Positions 42,901 to 51,451 of a DNA stretch of 64,000 bases are shown here, one piece after another (the first letter of the stretch is position 1; each line of letters begins with the position of its first letter). The notes beneath the pieces were generated by a model that had not been told where the DNA came from, searched no databases, and saw only the letters and a list, made by a program, of their open reading frames with translations. The DNA is taken from NCBI GenBank assembly GCA_965656605.1, contig CBFHLC010000002.1, forward strand, positions 1 through 64,000, given 5' to 3'. The DNA comes from Litorivicinus sp965656605 (lineage in GTDB: Bacteria > Pseudomonadota > Gammaproteobacteria > Pseudomonadales > Litorivicinaceae). The position numbers were made by a program, and so were the translations under genes.

Positions 42901-43050
42901 GGATTGTTCTGGCCTCCGTTGGCGGTGGTCATTGCAGGCGGTGTTGGTTTTAGTGTGTTGCTGGGTCTGGTCATGACGCCTGCGGTGTATCGCCTGCTGA
43001 TCTGGGCGGGTGGGCGTCGTTTCCCGTTAGGTGTGGCGTTGGATCACTGA
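39970..43050 (+). CDS. RND-family efflux transporter (AcrB-like)
   Basis: 1026 residues, standard RND length, with 12 predicted membrane segments in two halves and two large periplasmic loops. Typical N-terminal text is PVITTTFPGAAPEQVEALIT. The proton-relay helix 4 reads IIALGLLIDNAIVMVDEVR: the first Asp of the usual DD pair is kept and the second is Asn, as in some RND subgroups. The second half shows the matching AGLLGVAINGSIVVLAAI. It exports unknown compounds using the proton gradient, together with the adaptor encoded upstream. Confidence 0.93.
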   Translation: MKNLARSIYHNPYQLWLSLILLLVAGLSAFANLPRLEDPRLLNRFPVITTTFPGAAPEQVEALITKPMEDAMREVPQVAKLETTSSTGFSVVAIELDDSVNKDNQAEIIAKVREEMEQVELPAAALEPELSTNDGDGAYTLIAGVKWTGQGEPDRGRMTRAAEVIEDRLRQLSGTEYVKLIGEVTQEIQIDVDQRRLAQSGLSLLAIQQALAGADINGAAGALNQSQSNLNLNLSGSFDDLQRIRDIPIRVQDAQQLRLSDIAQVSVGWKTPEETRTRVNGFPTVMIGARVNPQVRVDNWTQSAQVVLSEVGDELAQPIEVFEVFVQAKYTNERLDELGANLVLGAAIVLAVVFVFMGWRAALVVGLALPLTFSGVLFGLSLLGVQIHQMSVFGMIIALGLLIDNAIVMVDEVRTRLRAGDEPLKALTGSVGFLSGPLFASTLTTVLGFAPILLLNGAIGDFIGAIAISVSLALLISYVLSMTLLPALAARYGGSAGHGFWANGLTIPPLTQAFRALIYRMTQFAPIGVLVAMVPAVAGFALVGTLGLQFFPAADRDHFEVKITLPRTVSLAETEAALDQIETLVDDQLQPIQATWSFGESHPAVYYNQIREQRRNDSYLHGVLTFNSADESRAALAQIQPLLDQALPQARVVALPFGQGPPVAFPIAFRLFGEDLQVLADLGLQMRGVIQNHPQILHSNATISEDGLRMGFVADEARLRQVGMSLSDLSLQMTAATDGILSGDLMDGLTDLPVRVRLQGDQRDQLSDLSGIQILTPTGQSLALSSLGDWQLQPEPGAITRFNGQRLNTLGAWLMPGALAIDVSAELAEQLAEIDMPPGYRFEVAGESEEQGDSIGALAVNLPILLVAVIATLILSFRSVRLAGVVMLVGVLSIGSGLFALAIAGYPLGFNPILGTAGLLGVAINGSIVVLAAIQASPTARAGDPAALTEATLSCSRHILSTTLTTMGGFLPLILGGGLFWPPLAVVIAGGVGFSVLLGLVMTPAVYRLLIWAGGRRFPLGVALDH

Positions 43051-43131
43051 TGGTCTGATTAATCGCAGTTCGCTGCCTTTGGGCGTTGGGGTGTTGCTTG
43101 AGTCGCAGCGATTCACCCTTACTGTCTGGGT

Positions 43132-43536
43132 ATGGAAAACTTATTACAGATTGTGGCCGCCGCCTGCGTGGCCAGCTTAGTCGGCGGCATGGTGTTCTTT
43201 CCCACCGTGGTCGCGCCGAGTGTCTTTAAATCACTGGATATGGATCGTGCAGGCGCCTTCTTGCGCTCGATGTTTCCACGTTACTACGCCTACATCATCG
43301 TGCTGTCGGGAATCGGTGGTGCGGCGATGTATCAGGCTACGGTGCCTTCCTTGGTGATGGGTGCGATTGCGGTCTCGACCCTGTGGGTACGTCAGTCGTT
43401 AATGCCTAGTATCAACGCGGCTCGGGATCGTAATGATGAGGCTGCATTCAAGCGCGGGCATATGCTGTCTGTAGTAATCAATATGGCCCAGCTGGTGGCG
43501 CTGGTCTGGATCGGTGTGGGTTTGCTGCAGCCATAA
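43132..43536 (+). CDS. Small membrane protein (DUF4149-like)
   Basis: 134 residues with four hydrophobic segments. The phrases ASLVGGMVFFPTVVAPSVF, SMFPRYYAYIIVLSG and a C-terminal VALVWIGVGLLQP fit the DUF4149/TMEM205-like family of small inner-membrane proteins. Function is unknown. It stands alone between the efflux operon and the tRNA gene and ends at a bidirectional terminator. Confidence 0.65.
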   Translation: MENLLQIVAAACVASLVGGMVFFPTVVAPSVFKSLDMDRAGAFLRSMFPRYYAYIIVLSGIGGAAMYQATVPSLVMGAIAVSTLWVRQSLMPSINAARDRNDEAAFKRGHMLSVVINMAQLVALVWIGVGLLQP

Positions 43537-43562
43537 AAAAGCCCCGCGATGGCGAGGCTTTT
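43535..43562. terminator. Bidirectional intrinsic terminator between the small membrane protein and tRNA-Phe
   Basis: Stem of about ten pairs with one C-A mismatch and a GATG loop. An A6 run precedes it on the plus strand (T6 on the minus) and TTTT follows. It ends both the plus-strand gene and the minus-strand tRNA. Confidence 0.8.
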
Positions 43563-43568
43563 AAAATA

Positions 43569-43644
43569 TGGTGGCCCGAGGCAGATTCGAACTGCCGACA
43601 CACGGATTTTCAATCCGTTGCTCTACCAACTGAGCTATCGGGCC
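43569..43644 (-). tRNA. tRNA-Phe (anticodon GAA)
   Basis: 76 bases on the minus strand form a full cloverleaf. The acceptor GGCCCGA pairs with TCGGGCC and is followed by an encoded ACCA. The D arm is GCTCAGTTGGTAGAGC, the anticodon loop TTGAAAA with GAA in the centre, and the T loop GTTCGAATC. Confidence 0.97.
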
Positions 43645-43682
43645 ATCAAGAGGCGCGTATTATGCCGTCAGGCTCGACGGTG

Positions 43683-46544
43683 TCAAGCCTCTAAACGCTC
43701 TGCAAGCCATTCGATTGGGTGCTGAGGACGAGTACCCTCAATTGCCTTGACCTGACAGCGACAACTAAAGCCGGTCACCAGTGCATCAGCCGGCTGTTTA
43801 TCCGCCCAGCTCATCTCGAACAGCTTAACCGCCGATTCACGGTTTTTAGCTTCGTGTCCGTATACCCCAGACATTCCGCAGCAACCGCTTTGCTCAACGC
43901 GTAGCTCGGCGCCCAAGGCCTTGAATACGGCCTGCCAGTCACTGCCCATGGTAGGCAGTGCGGTTTTTTCGGTGCAATGGGGCATCAGGCGGGCCTGCCC
44001 CTGAAGGCGTTTTGGCAAATCCTGTGTGACCAAGAATTCTTGCAGTGACTGGACCTTCCAGCCGGCAACGCCTGCCGCTTTGACTTCGCTGCGACCGATC
44101 AGGTTAACCACGGCCTCGACGCCGACCATCGGCAGTCCGGTGCTGGCGATGCGATCAAAGAACGCTTGGTTAGCCCGGGACACTTCGCTGAACGACTCGC
44201 GCATCCCTTTGACGTGCAACCCCTTACCGTTATGGCGCGGCGGCGGCACGATCACGTTGTAGCCTAAATTCGTTAACACCTTGGCGGCTGCGCCGATGAC
44301 CTGGGTATCAAAGCAATGGGTGAAGCTGTCTTGAATCAGCACAACGCTGTTGGCTTTGGGCTGCTCGATCTGCGACCAGTCGAATGCATCGACGCCAGCA
44401 TTCTTTAGCTGCTGGTTAGCGGTGACGTCGCTGAACTTGGGCAGCTCTACCAGTCCGAGTAGACGCAGGATCGGACGGCCTAGGGCCATACCAACATTGG
44501 CCAATGATGGAATGGGAGCCAGACTCAGGGCAAGCGGCTCCATCATGGCCAGAACGCGATCGCGTAAGGGGCGTGGGTTGCGCTTATGCCAGTGCTCTAG
44601 GAACAGGGATTTCATATCCGGAATATCGACCTTGACCGGACAGCTACCGGTGCAGGACTTGCAGCTTAAGCAGTCATCCAATGAGCGCGCCAGCAGGGGC
44701 TCGAGAGCCTCTAGGCCGTGTTGGTCGCCATTGGCTAGTAGCCTGCGCCACTCTTTTAGCATCATCGCTCGGCCTTTCGGGCTGCGGGTGCGATCCCGGC
44801 TGACTTTGTAGCTGGGGCACATGGCCTCATCCGCATCCCAGCCAAAGCATAGGCCGTTGCCGTTGCACTTCATTGCCGTCTCAAAGCCTGCTTGAGCCAC
44901 TTGTGGGATCTGCTTGTCGAAATCACCGCGCATTGGGGCGGCATCGATGGCGATCAGTTCGATCTCGCTCGAGGGCGGTACGATCTTGTTCGGGTTGAAT
45001 CGATTTTCGGGATCAAAAGCGCGTTTGATCTTTTGCAGCTCGGCCCACAGCACCGGGCCAAAAAATTCCGGGCTGAACTCGGCGCGGAATCCTTTGCCGT
45101 GCTCACCCCACAGCAGTCCGCCGTACTTCAAACACAGATCTTTAACCGCGTCGGACACTTCGCGCAGTCGTGCCTGATCGGCCTGTTCGGTCAAATCCAA
45201 GGTGGGTCGCACGTGTAAACAGCCCACGTCAGCATGGCCGAACATGCCATAGGCCAATCCCTGATCGTCCAGCACCTTGCGGAATTCGCCGACAAATTCG
45301 GGCAGGACCTCAGGTGGTACTGCGGTGTCCTCAACAAAGGGTAAGGCGCGGCGTTTTCCCTGCAGAGCACCCAGCAGACCTACCGCTTTCTTGCGAACGT
45401 TCCATAGCGCTTTGCGTTGCGCATCATCGCGGGCGCGGGTCCAGCTGATCGGTGCACCCGGCTGGCCTTTGCGCGCGGCTAAGTCGTCCAGCATGGCCTG
45501 GACTTGGCGCTCTACGCTGGCCTCGTCCTGGCCGACGAATTCAACGAAGTTAACGGCGGCCAAATCATCCCCGCCAAAGACTTCGGCGATCTGGTGCCAG
45601 CTCTCGTCGCTTTTCGCCAGGCCCATGATTTTGTCATCCAAAATCTCGACCGATTCGGGGTCTTGGGCCACCAAGGATTGAACGTCGGCCAAGGCCTTCG
45701 AGAAATCGTCGTAGCCAACACTGACGAGTTTCACAACGGCCGGTTTGGGCACGACCCGCAGGGTGATTTCCTTGATTAAGCCGAGCGAGCCCTCCGAGCC
45801 TGAGATCAGGTAGTTCAGGTTTAGCTGATCACCGTCCCAGGTCTGCTTTAAGTTGTATCCGGTCAGGCCGCGGTTCATTTTAGGGAAGCGCGCGTCGATC
45901 TCGTCCAGATGCCCGGTGATCGACGTTTTGACCTGCTCAATGGCGGCCATCATGCGATCGGATAAGTCATCAAAGGTTTGAGTGCACAGCGTGCTGCCGT
46001 CGCTCATCACCATTTGCAGGCCGTTTACGTAGTCCGAGGTCTTGCCGTATAAACGTGAGCCTTTGCCGCTGGCGTCGGTCGAGACCATGCCGCCGATGGT
46101 GGCGCGCGAGCTGGTCGAGACGTTAGGGGGAAAGAACAGGCCGTGTGATTCAAGTGCGGCGTTCAGCTGATCCAGTACCACGCCCGGTTGAACCACCACC
46201 TGCATCGCTTGCGGATCGATGCTGATGATCTGATTCATAAATCGGCTGGTGTCGACGGTGATGCAGCTATTTAAGCTCTGACCGTTAGTGCCGGTGCCGC
46301 CACCGCGGGGCGCGAACTGAAGCCCCAGAAATTCCGGCGCTTGGACTACCTGCATCAGGCGGGTTAAGTCATCGCCATCGGCAGGGTAGATGACCGCCTG
46401 CGGCTCGACCTGATAGACCGAGTTGTCGGTGCTCATCACCAGGCGGTGGGCGCGGTCGCGGTGACACTCGCCCTTAAAGCCCGCGCGGGTTAGCGCAGTA
46501 ATGAAGTCGCCTAAGGTCAGGTCAGTCGCGGCCGGTGTCGTCAT
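43683..46544 (-). CDS. ydiJ: YdiJ-type FAD-linked oxidase with Fe-S domain (D-2-hydroxyglutarate dehydrogenase family)
   Basis: 953 residues, somewhat shorter than E. coli YdiJ (about 1018). The N-terminal FAD_binding_4 domain has FAPRGGGTGTNGQSL and SSRATIGGMVSTDASGKGS. A middle FAD-oxidase C domain includes GMFGHADVGCLHVRP and LLWGEHGKGFRAE. Two ferredoxin-type Cys groups follow (CNGNGLC with its downstream CPSYK; CLSCKSCTGSCPV), then a C-terminal CCG-type region (VEQSGCCGMSGVYGHE). It should oxidise a D-2-hydroxy acid such as D-2-hydroxyglutarate and pass electrons to the respiratory chain. It is divergent from a LysR regulator. Confidence 0.88.
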   Translation of the reverse strand: MTTPAATDLTLGDFITALTRAGFKGECHRDRAHRLVMSTDNSVYQVEPQAVIYPADGDDLTRLMQVVQAPEFLGLQFAPRGGGTGTNGQSLNSCITVDTSRFMNQIISIDPQAMQVVVQPGVVLDQLNAALESHGLFFPPNVSTSSRATIGGMVSTDASGKGSRLYGKTSDYVNGLQMVMSDGSTLCTQTFDDLSDRMMAAIEQVKTSITGHLDEIDARFPKMNRGLTGYNLKQTWDGDQLNLNYLISGSEGSLGLIKEITLRVVPKPAVVKLVSVGYDDFSKALADVQSLVAQDPESVEILDDKIMGLAKSDESWHQIAEVFGGDDLAAVNFVEFVGQDEASVERQVQAMLDDLAARKGQPGAPISWTRARDDAQRKALWNVRKKAVGLLGALQGKRRALPFVEDTAVPPEVLPEFVGEFRKVLDDQGLAYGMFGHADVGCLHVRPTLDLTEQADQARLREVSDAVKDLCLKYGGLLWGEHGKGFRAEFSPEFFGPVLWAELQKIKRAFDPENRFNPNKIVPPSSEIELIAIDAAPMRGDFDKQIPQVAQAGFETAMKCNGNGLCFGWDADEAMCPSYKVSRDRTRSPKGRAMMLKEWRRLLANGDQHGLEALEPLLARSLDDCLSCKSCTGSCPVKVDIPDMKSLFLEHWHKRNPRPLRDRVLAMMEPLALSLAPIPSLANVGMALGRPILRLLGLVELPKFSDVTANQQLKNAGVDAFDWSQIEQPKANSVVLIQDSFTHCFDTQVIGAAAKVLTNLGYNVIVPPPRHNGKGLHVKGMRESFSEVSRANQAFFDRIASTGLPMVGVEAVVNLIGRSEVKAAGVAGWKVQSLQEFLVTQDLPKRLQGQARLMPHCTEKTALPTMGSDWQAVFKALGAELRVEQSGCCGMSGVYGHEAKNRESAVKLFEMSWADKQPADALVTGFSCRCQVKAIEGTRPQHPIEWLAERLEA

Positions 46545-46641
46545 AAGGTTTTCCTCTGCAGCTCAACATTACAATTCAGGCCGGAAAATAATTCAATTTT
46601 AATAAATTCACTGATTATTAAGTTTATGTAACTATTCGATC

Positions 46642-47421
46642 ATGTTTACCCTTAAGCAGTTAAATGCCTTTTTGGCGGTGGCCGAGCATCGCTCCTTTCA
46701 ACAGGCGGCGGCGCAGCTGAATCTGACCAATGCTGCGGTCAGCCTGACGGTCAAGCAAATGGAGCAGCAGGCACAAGCCAAGCTATTTGATCGCACCACT
46801 CGTGCGGTCGAGTTGACCTCGGCAGGCCTGCAGTTTTTGCCCTACGCCAAAGCCGTTCAACAAAGCCACCAGGGCGCTGCGCAGGCCCTATCTGATTTAG
46901 CCGAGGGGCGTTTAGGTGTTTTGCGTCTAGGCCTGGCACCGTCAGTTGCCCGGGCCATGGCGCCGGCGCGAATTCAGCGAGTCTTGCAACACGCGCCGCA
47001 AGCCCGAATCGAGATGCACGAGGGGACTGCAGAGCAGGTGTTTAGCTGGGTTGAGCAGGGCTTTGTCGAATTAGGGCTGCAGGGCGATATCGCGGGGTTC
47101 GAGTCGCTGCAGCGTGACACCGCGTTGATCGACCCCTTTGTCAGCATGGGGCATGGTCCGCGAATTGGTTTAACCGCCGATACCGCGATCGAGCAGGCGC
47201 TGTTAGCCGGGGGGTGGGCCGAGCCTAAAGTGCGGTGCAGTAGCCCAGAGGCAGCCATTGCCCTGCAGCAGCAGATCGGTGGGCAGCTGGTGCTGCCACA
47301 AATGACGGTGGGTCAGGGTGCGCATGTTCGATTGCGCGGCCTGAATCGTCGCCTGGTGTGGGTCACTCAAAAAGATCGCGTCGCCAGTCCGCTGAGTCGT
47401 CTGTTTCGCGCGGATGATTAG
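46642..47421 (+). CDS. LysR-family regulator, short form
   Basis: 259 residues; most LysR proteins have about 300, so part of the effector domain is reduced. The helix-turn-helix is typical (LNAFLAVAEHRSFQQAAAQL ... AAVSLTVKQMEQQAQAKLFDR). The effector-binding part starts at LGVLRLGLAPSV. It faces away from the dehydrogenase gene across about 97 bases and probably controls it in response to a hydroxy acid. Its end overlaps the convergent yggX end by 4 bases. Confidence 0.87.
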   Translation: MFTLKQLNAFLAVAEHRSFQQAAAQLNLTNAAVSLTVKQMEQQAQAKLFDRTTRAVELTSAGLQFLPYAKAVQQSHQGAAQALSDLAEGRLGVLRLGLAPSVARAMAPARIQRVLQHAPQARIEMHEGTAEQVFSWVEQGFVELGLQGDIAGFESLQRDTALIDPFVSMGHGPRIGLTADTAIEQALLAGGWAEPKVRCSSPEAAIALQQQIGGQLVLPQMTVGQGAHVRLRGLNRRLVWVTQKDRVASPLSRLFRADD

Positions 47422-47690
47422 CTCTCTGGCGGCACGTACCCCTCGGGCTTTGCATAGTCCTCACCACTGAAGAACTTGTCCATTTCGCCCTCTAGCCATT
47501 TGCGCGCCTGCGCATCCATCAGGTTAAGGCGGTGCTCGTTGATCAGCATTAGCTGATTGGCTTGCCATTCGCTCCAGGCTTTGGCCGAAACATGCTCGTA
47601 GATCTCAATGCCCTTGGAGCCGGGGTAGGGCGGCGCAGCCAGCCCGGGTAGTTCCTCGCCAAATTTCTTGCACAAAACGGTGCGACTCAT
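47418..47690 (-). CDS. yggX: YggX-type Fe(II) trafficking / oxidative damage protection protein
   Basis: 90 residues from ATG 47690, the normal YggX length. MSRTVLCKKFGEELPGL, YPGSKGIEIYEHVS and WLEGEMDKFFSGEDYA are hallmark stretches. It protects Fe-S proteins such as MutY from oxidation. It overlaps the mutY stop by 4 bases (ATGA), the usual mutY-yggX operon. Confidence 0.97.
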   Translation of the reverse strand: MSRTVLCKKFGEELPGLAAPPYPGSKGIEIYEHVSAKAWSEWQANQLMLINEHRLNLMDAQARKWLEGEMDKFFSGEDYAKPEGYVPPES

Positions 47691-48742
47691 TGCATATCTC
47701 CAAATAAATCGCCTGCGGGCGATTCGATTAATCGTTTCAGTAAGCGGGTTATGGGTGCCGGCGTTCCAATTTGCGAGTCCGGCCACACCCATTGGCTGTC
47801 GTTATCCGCAACCGAGTTGACCGGCGCTTTAATCAGCATCGGCATGGCCATTAAATCGTAGTGGCTAAAGCTATGATGGATCGGGTCCAGTTGGGTGAAC
47901 TTCAGCGCATCCACGGACAGGCCCGTCAGTTGTGCTGCGGATTCGGACAGCTGGCTGACATCGTCCGCCTCGGGCAGGCAATACAGTCCGCCCCACAGGC
48001 CATCGCCGGGCCGTTTTTGCAGGTAAACCCGTTGTTTGGGATCCTGCCAAACCAGCCACCAGCGAGTCTTGCTGGGCTTGGCCTTTTTTGGCTTGGGGTG
48101 GGGAATGGCGCCCTGAAGTCCCTGATGGTGCGCCGCACAAGTGGGTTTTAATGGGCATTCACTGCACCTGGGTGAGCTTCGGGTGCAAAGTGTGGCTCCC
48201 AAATCCATCATCGCTTGGGCGTAATCACCGGTGCGTGACAGCGGGGTGTACTGCTCGGCCAGCTCCCACAGGCGCTTTTGTGCAGCGGTACTGCCGGGCC
48301 ATTCTGGCTCGGCTGAATGGCGAGCCAACACCCGTTTAACGTTGCCGTCCAAAATGCTGCCGTACAGTCCGTGACCCATGGCCATGATTGCACCGGCAGT
48401 CGAGCGGCCAATGCCAGGCAACTCGATCAACTCGGTCAAGGTTTTAGGTAGCTCGCCGCCTCTTAGTTGTTGGGCGGTTTTGTGCAAGTTCCGCCCGCGA
48501 GCGTAGTAACCCAGTCCGGCCCAGTGCGCCAGCACTTCATCGACGTCGGCTGCCGCCAGGCTGGCCATATCGGGGAAGCGGGCCACGAACTTTTCGAAAT
48601 ACGGGATCACGGTGGTTACTTGCGTCTGCTGCAGCATGATCTCGGAGATCCAAGTGACGTAGGCGCCTCGTTTCTGCCATGGCAGATCGTGACGGCCGTG
48701 TTGGTCAAACCAAGTGAGGACTTCGCGGGCAAAGGGATTCAT
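47687..48742 (-). CDS. mutY: A/G-specific adenine DNA glycosylase
   Basis: 351 residues. It removes adenine mispaired with 8-oxoguanine. The catalytic Glu is in SEIMLQQTQV, the helix-hairpin-helix is LPGIGRSTAGAIMAMG, and the catalytic Asp is in LDGNVKRVLAR. The 4Fe-4S loop has spacing C-x6-C-x2-C-x5-C (CTRSSPRCSECPLKPTC). A Nudix-like recognition domain occupies about 225-345. It is transcribed with yggX. Confidence 0.97.
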   Translation of the reverse strand: MNPFAREVLTWFDQHGRHDLPWQKRGAYVTWISEIMLQQTQVTTVIPYFEKFVARFPDMASLAAADVDEVLAHWAGLGYYARGRNLHKTAQQLRGGELPKTLTELIELPGIGRSTAGAIMAMGHGLYGSILDGNVKRVLARHSAEPEWPGSTAAQKRLWELAEQYTPLSRTGDYAQAMMDLGATLCTRSSPRCSECPLKPTCAAHHQGLQGAIPHPKPKKAKPSKTRWWLVWQDPKQRVYLQKRPGDGLWGGLYCLPEADDVSQLSESAAQLTGLSVDALKFTQLDPIHHSFSHYDLMAMPMLIKAPVNSVADNDSQWVWPDSQIGTPAPITRLLKRLIESPAGDLFGDMQ

Positions 48743-48776
48743 CGGACTAGGCTACCAAAACCCAGCCCGACTTGGC

Positions 48777-50759
48777 TTACTTAAATAGGCTTTTCAGCTT
48801 GTCCGCAGCCTTGGCTTTGATCTCTTCAGCCAGCTCGGCTTTTTTCTCTTCGATCTTGGCCTGGGTTTTGGCTTTCAGCTCATCTTCTTTGGCTTTTAGG
48901 GCCAGCTTAGCCTGGTCCTCGATCCCTTTTAGCTGTGCTGTCAGTCCTTGGCCAGCCGCGCTACCCGAGTCAAATCCACACAGGCTGGCGGGGTCGTCGT
49001 TAAAGCCACCTTTGCAGCGCAGAGGCAGATTCGCGTTCGCAATAAAGCTAGGGATTGCGCAGCCTGTAATCTGCTTGTCGCCGGTCAGGGCCGCTTGCAG
49101 GCCTAAGTCCAATGATTGAGCGGGCAGGTTCACTTGACCGGCTCCGTTGACCGCAAGATTCGCCAGGCCCACTTTAATGGTGTCAAAGTCCGCCACTCCG
49201 TTGGTGATGTCGGTATTGAATCGGACCGCATCAAAGGCGGTCTCGCCGCCGGAGAGTTTGCTTTGGCCGCCCATCAGGGTGGCTACGCCCTCACAGATTA
49301 GGCTGTCCACAGCCAGTCCTTTGTAGCCACCATTTAATACCTCGCCGCTGGCATAACCATTAAGACTGGCCATCACGCTGTCCGCATCTAGGCCGCTGGC
49401 GGCCAGCGAGGTGTTGATCGCAGCAACTCCTGATAGGTCACCAAAGCCAGCCAAATCTGATAACAGGCCTTGGATTTGCAGGCTGCTGAGCTCTAAATCA
49501 GCAGACAAGCTTGGGATAGCAGAGCGGCCATTGATCACCGCGTTGCCTAGAAGTTGCCCCTCATAGGCATTGGCGGCCATTTGGGTTACATGAATCCTGC
49601 GATCACGGATCTCGGCGACCGCCTCGATCGACTCCACTGACAGGCCGCTGACCTGCAAGGCTGCTAGGCGCACCGCAACGTCGCCATTGATGCCGGCTAG
49701 GCCCGCCAGGGGTGACACCGCATCGGTGGTCGTGGTGTCTGCAGCGGCGGCCTGCTCGGTATTGGCACCAGCCAAGTAGTCATCCAAGTTCAGCGAATCA
49801 CCATTCAGCACTAAGTTGAATGACATCGGTTCTAGTGCGGTTAGCCCTGCCTCGCCCGTCAGCTGTGTGCTATCCAGCTGAATCATCAGACTGCGCGCGT
49901 AAATCGGACCTTTCTGCCCCAGCGTCGCGCTGATGGATACCTGTTTCAGTGCATCAGGATTTTGAGTGTCCAGCGCCACGCCGAATTTTTCGGCTAATGC
50001 GCGGGCATCAAAGCTCGGAATATCGATTTGGCCGGCAACCGACAAAGGCGCAAGCTCAATTTGTAAATCGCCAGTGGCTTCGACATCTAATGCCGCCAGA
50101 TTCAGGTTGCGAGCCTCAATGCTGGCAAAGTCCTCGGGCAATTTGATCTCTGCACTGGCCGTGAGATCAATACTAGGCAGACCTGCTGCGTTGTAGCTGA
50201 GTTGAGCATTCAGCGGAACCCAGGTGTTGGGTGCAATCGCCCCCACTGTGATGGCAGGAATTTGGATGTCATGGGCCAGGGTGTCGCCGTTGAAAAGCTG
50301 AATGTCTGCGTCGGTTAGCTGGACACCGCCAATGGCGATCGCCAACGCATTACCAGCGCTGGGCTCGTTTTGGTTACTGGGAGTGCTGGCGGCTGGCACC
50401 GCCGCATCTAGGTCCCATCGTATAACGGGCTGATTTAGGATCAGGGTGCTGACCTCGGCGCGCTGATCGGTGATCAGTGGTATCACGGCCAATGAAACCT
50501 GGGCTTTCTCAACCGCAATGGATTGATTGGCAGTCAAAGACTGGACTTGGGTAGGGGGCAAATCCACCGCAATTCGGGGCCAGAAACTCAGTGACATGTC
50601 CCCGTTGATGCTCAAATCCCAGCCTTGCTCGAGGGCCTTCTCGGTGGCCAGCGCTTTGTAGTCATTGGGATTGAAGGTGGCCGCGATAAAGCCTACGGCT
50701 GCGACCGCCACCACCACTAGCACGGCAAATATTCCGGCGATCCATTTAATTGCGCTCAT
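48777..50759 (-). CDS. asmA: AsmA-family envelope protein
   Basis: 660 residues. An N-terminal membrane anchor (WIAGIFAVLVVVAVAAVGFIA) is followed by the AsmA opening FNPNDYKALATEKALEQGWDLSINGDMSLSFWPRIAV (split here only by line of reading). The body consists of repeated beta-strand segments as in AsmA proteins, which are thought to help lipid transport to the outer membrane. An unusual Lys/Glu/Ala-rich coiled coil of about 50 residues closes the protein (KAKTQAKIEEKKAELAEEI). It is divergent from hisB. Confidence 0.88.
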   Translation of the reverse strand: MSAIKWIAGIFAVLVVVAVAAVGFIAATFNPNDYKALATEKALEQGWDLSINGDMSLSFWPRIAVDLPPTQVQSLTANQSIAVEKAQVSLAVIPLITDQRAEVSTLILNQPVIRWDLDAAVPAASTPSNQNEPSAGNALAIAIGGVQLTDADIQLFNGDTLAHDIQIPAITVGAIAPNTWVPLNAQLSYNAAGLPSIDLTASAEIKLPEDFASIEARNLNLAALDVEATGDLQIELAPLSVAGQIDIPSFDARALAEKFGVALDTQNPDALKQVSISATLGQKGPIYARSLMIQLDSTQLTGEAGLTALEPMSFNLVLNGDSLNLDDYLAGANTEQAAAADTTTTDAVSPLAGLAGINGDVAVRLAALQVSGLSVESIEAVAEIRDRRIHVTQMAANAYEGQLLGNAVINGRSAIPSLSADLELSSLQIQGLLSDLAGFGDLSGVAAINTSLAASGLDADSVMASLNGYASGEVLNGGYKGLAVDSLICEGVATLMGGQSKLSGGETAFDAVRFNTDITNGVADFDTIKVGLANLAVNGAGQVNLPAQSLDLGLQAALTGDKQITGCAIPSFIANANLPLRCKGGFNDDPASLCGFDSGSAAGQGLTAQLKGIEDQAKLALKAKEDELKAKTQAKIEEKKAELAEEIKAKAADKLKSLFK

Positions 50760-50866
50760 TATGACGTCCCCACAGATTGATATCCCTAGACTAAATGCAA
50801 ACCAAAATTCGAGTCATTGACCCTTAGAGTGGTATTATCCCGCCCGCTTAATTCTGAGGATGAGTC

Positions 50867-51451
50867 ATGCGCACAGCCAGCATCAACCGCGACACTCTGG
50901 AAACTAAAATCCAGATCGAGATCAATCTAGATGGAACCGGAGCCAGCGAGCTGGACACCGGCGTACCCTTTTTTGATCACATGCTGGATCAAATCGCCCG
51001 TCACGGCTTGATTGATTTAAAAATCAAAGCGGTCGGTGATTTGCAAATTGACGCGCATCACACGGTCGAGGATACCGGCATTGTTTTAGGCGAGGCACTA
51101 CGTGAAGCCATCGGCGACAAAAAAGGCCTAACCCGTTATGGCCATTTTTATGCTCCATTGGACGAAGCACTCAGCCGAGTCGTGGTGGATCTGTCAGGCC
51201 GGCCTGGTTTGTATACCGACGTCACCTATACCCGTGCGCGTATTGGTGACTTTGATGTGGATCTGTTGCAAGAGTTTTTCCAAGCCTTGGTGAACCACGC
51301 TCGGATCACCCTGCATATCGACAATCTGAAGGGCAAAAACGCACACCACCAGGCTGAGTCAATATTCAAGGCGCTGGGTCGTGCGTTGCGTATGGCGGTC
51401 AGCCAAGATCCCCGCCAGTCGGGCACGCCCTCAACCAAAGGCGCTCTGTGA
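50867..51451 (+). CDS. hisB: Imidazoleglycerol-phosphate dehydratase
   Basis: 194 residues, the single-domain form with no phosphatase part. Metal-binding motifs are DAHHTVEDTGIVLGEAL and KNAHHQAESIFKALGRAL; the N-terminal part has TGVPFFDHMLDQIARHG. It performs the sixth histidine-biosynthesis step. The start follows GAGGATGA. It is first in a tight hisB-hisH-hisA-hisF operon and overlaps hisH by 4 bases. Confidence 0.98.
   Translation: MRTASINRDTLETKIQIEINLDGTGASELDTGVPFFDHMLDQIARHGLIDLKIKAVGDLQIDAHHTVEDTGIVLGEALREAIGDKKGLTRYGHFYAPLDEALSRVVVDLSGRPGLYTDVTYTRARIGDFDVDLLQEFFQALVNHARITLHIDNLKGKNAHHQAESIFKALGRALRMAVSQDPRQSGTPSTKGAL

Noticed and set aside
39970..43050. Asn in place of the second Asp of the RND proton relay as a sign of inactivity
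   Set aside because: Asp-Asn at this position occurs in recognised RND subgroups, so it does not show loss of function.
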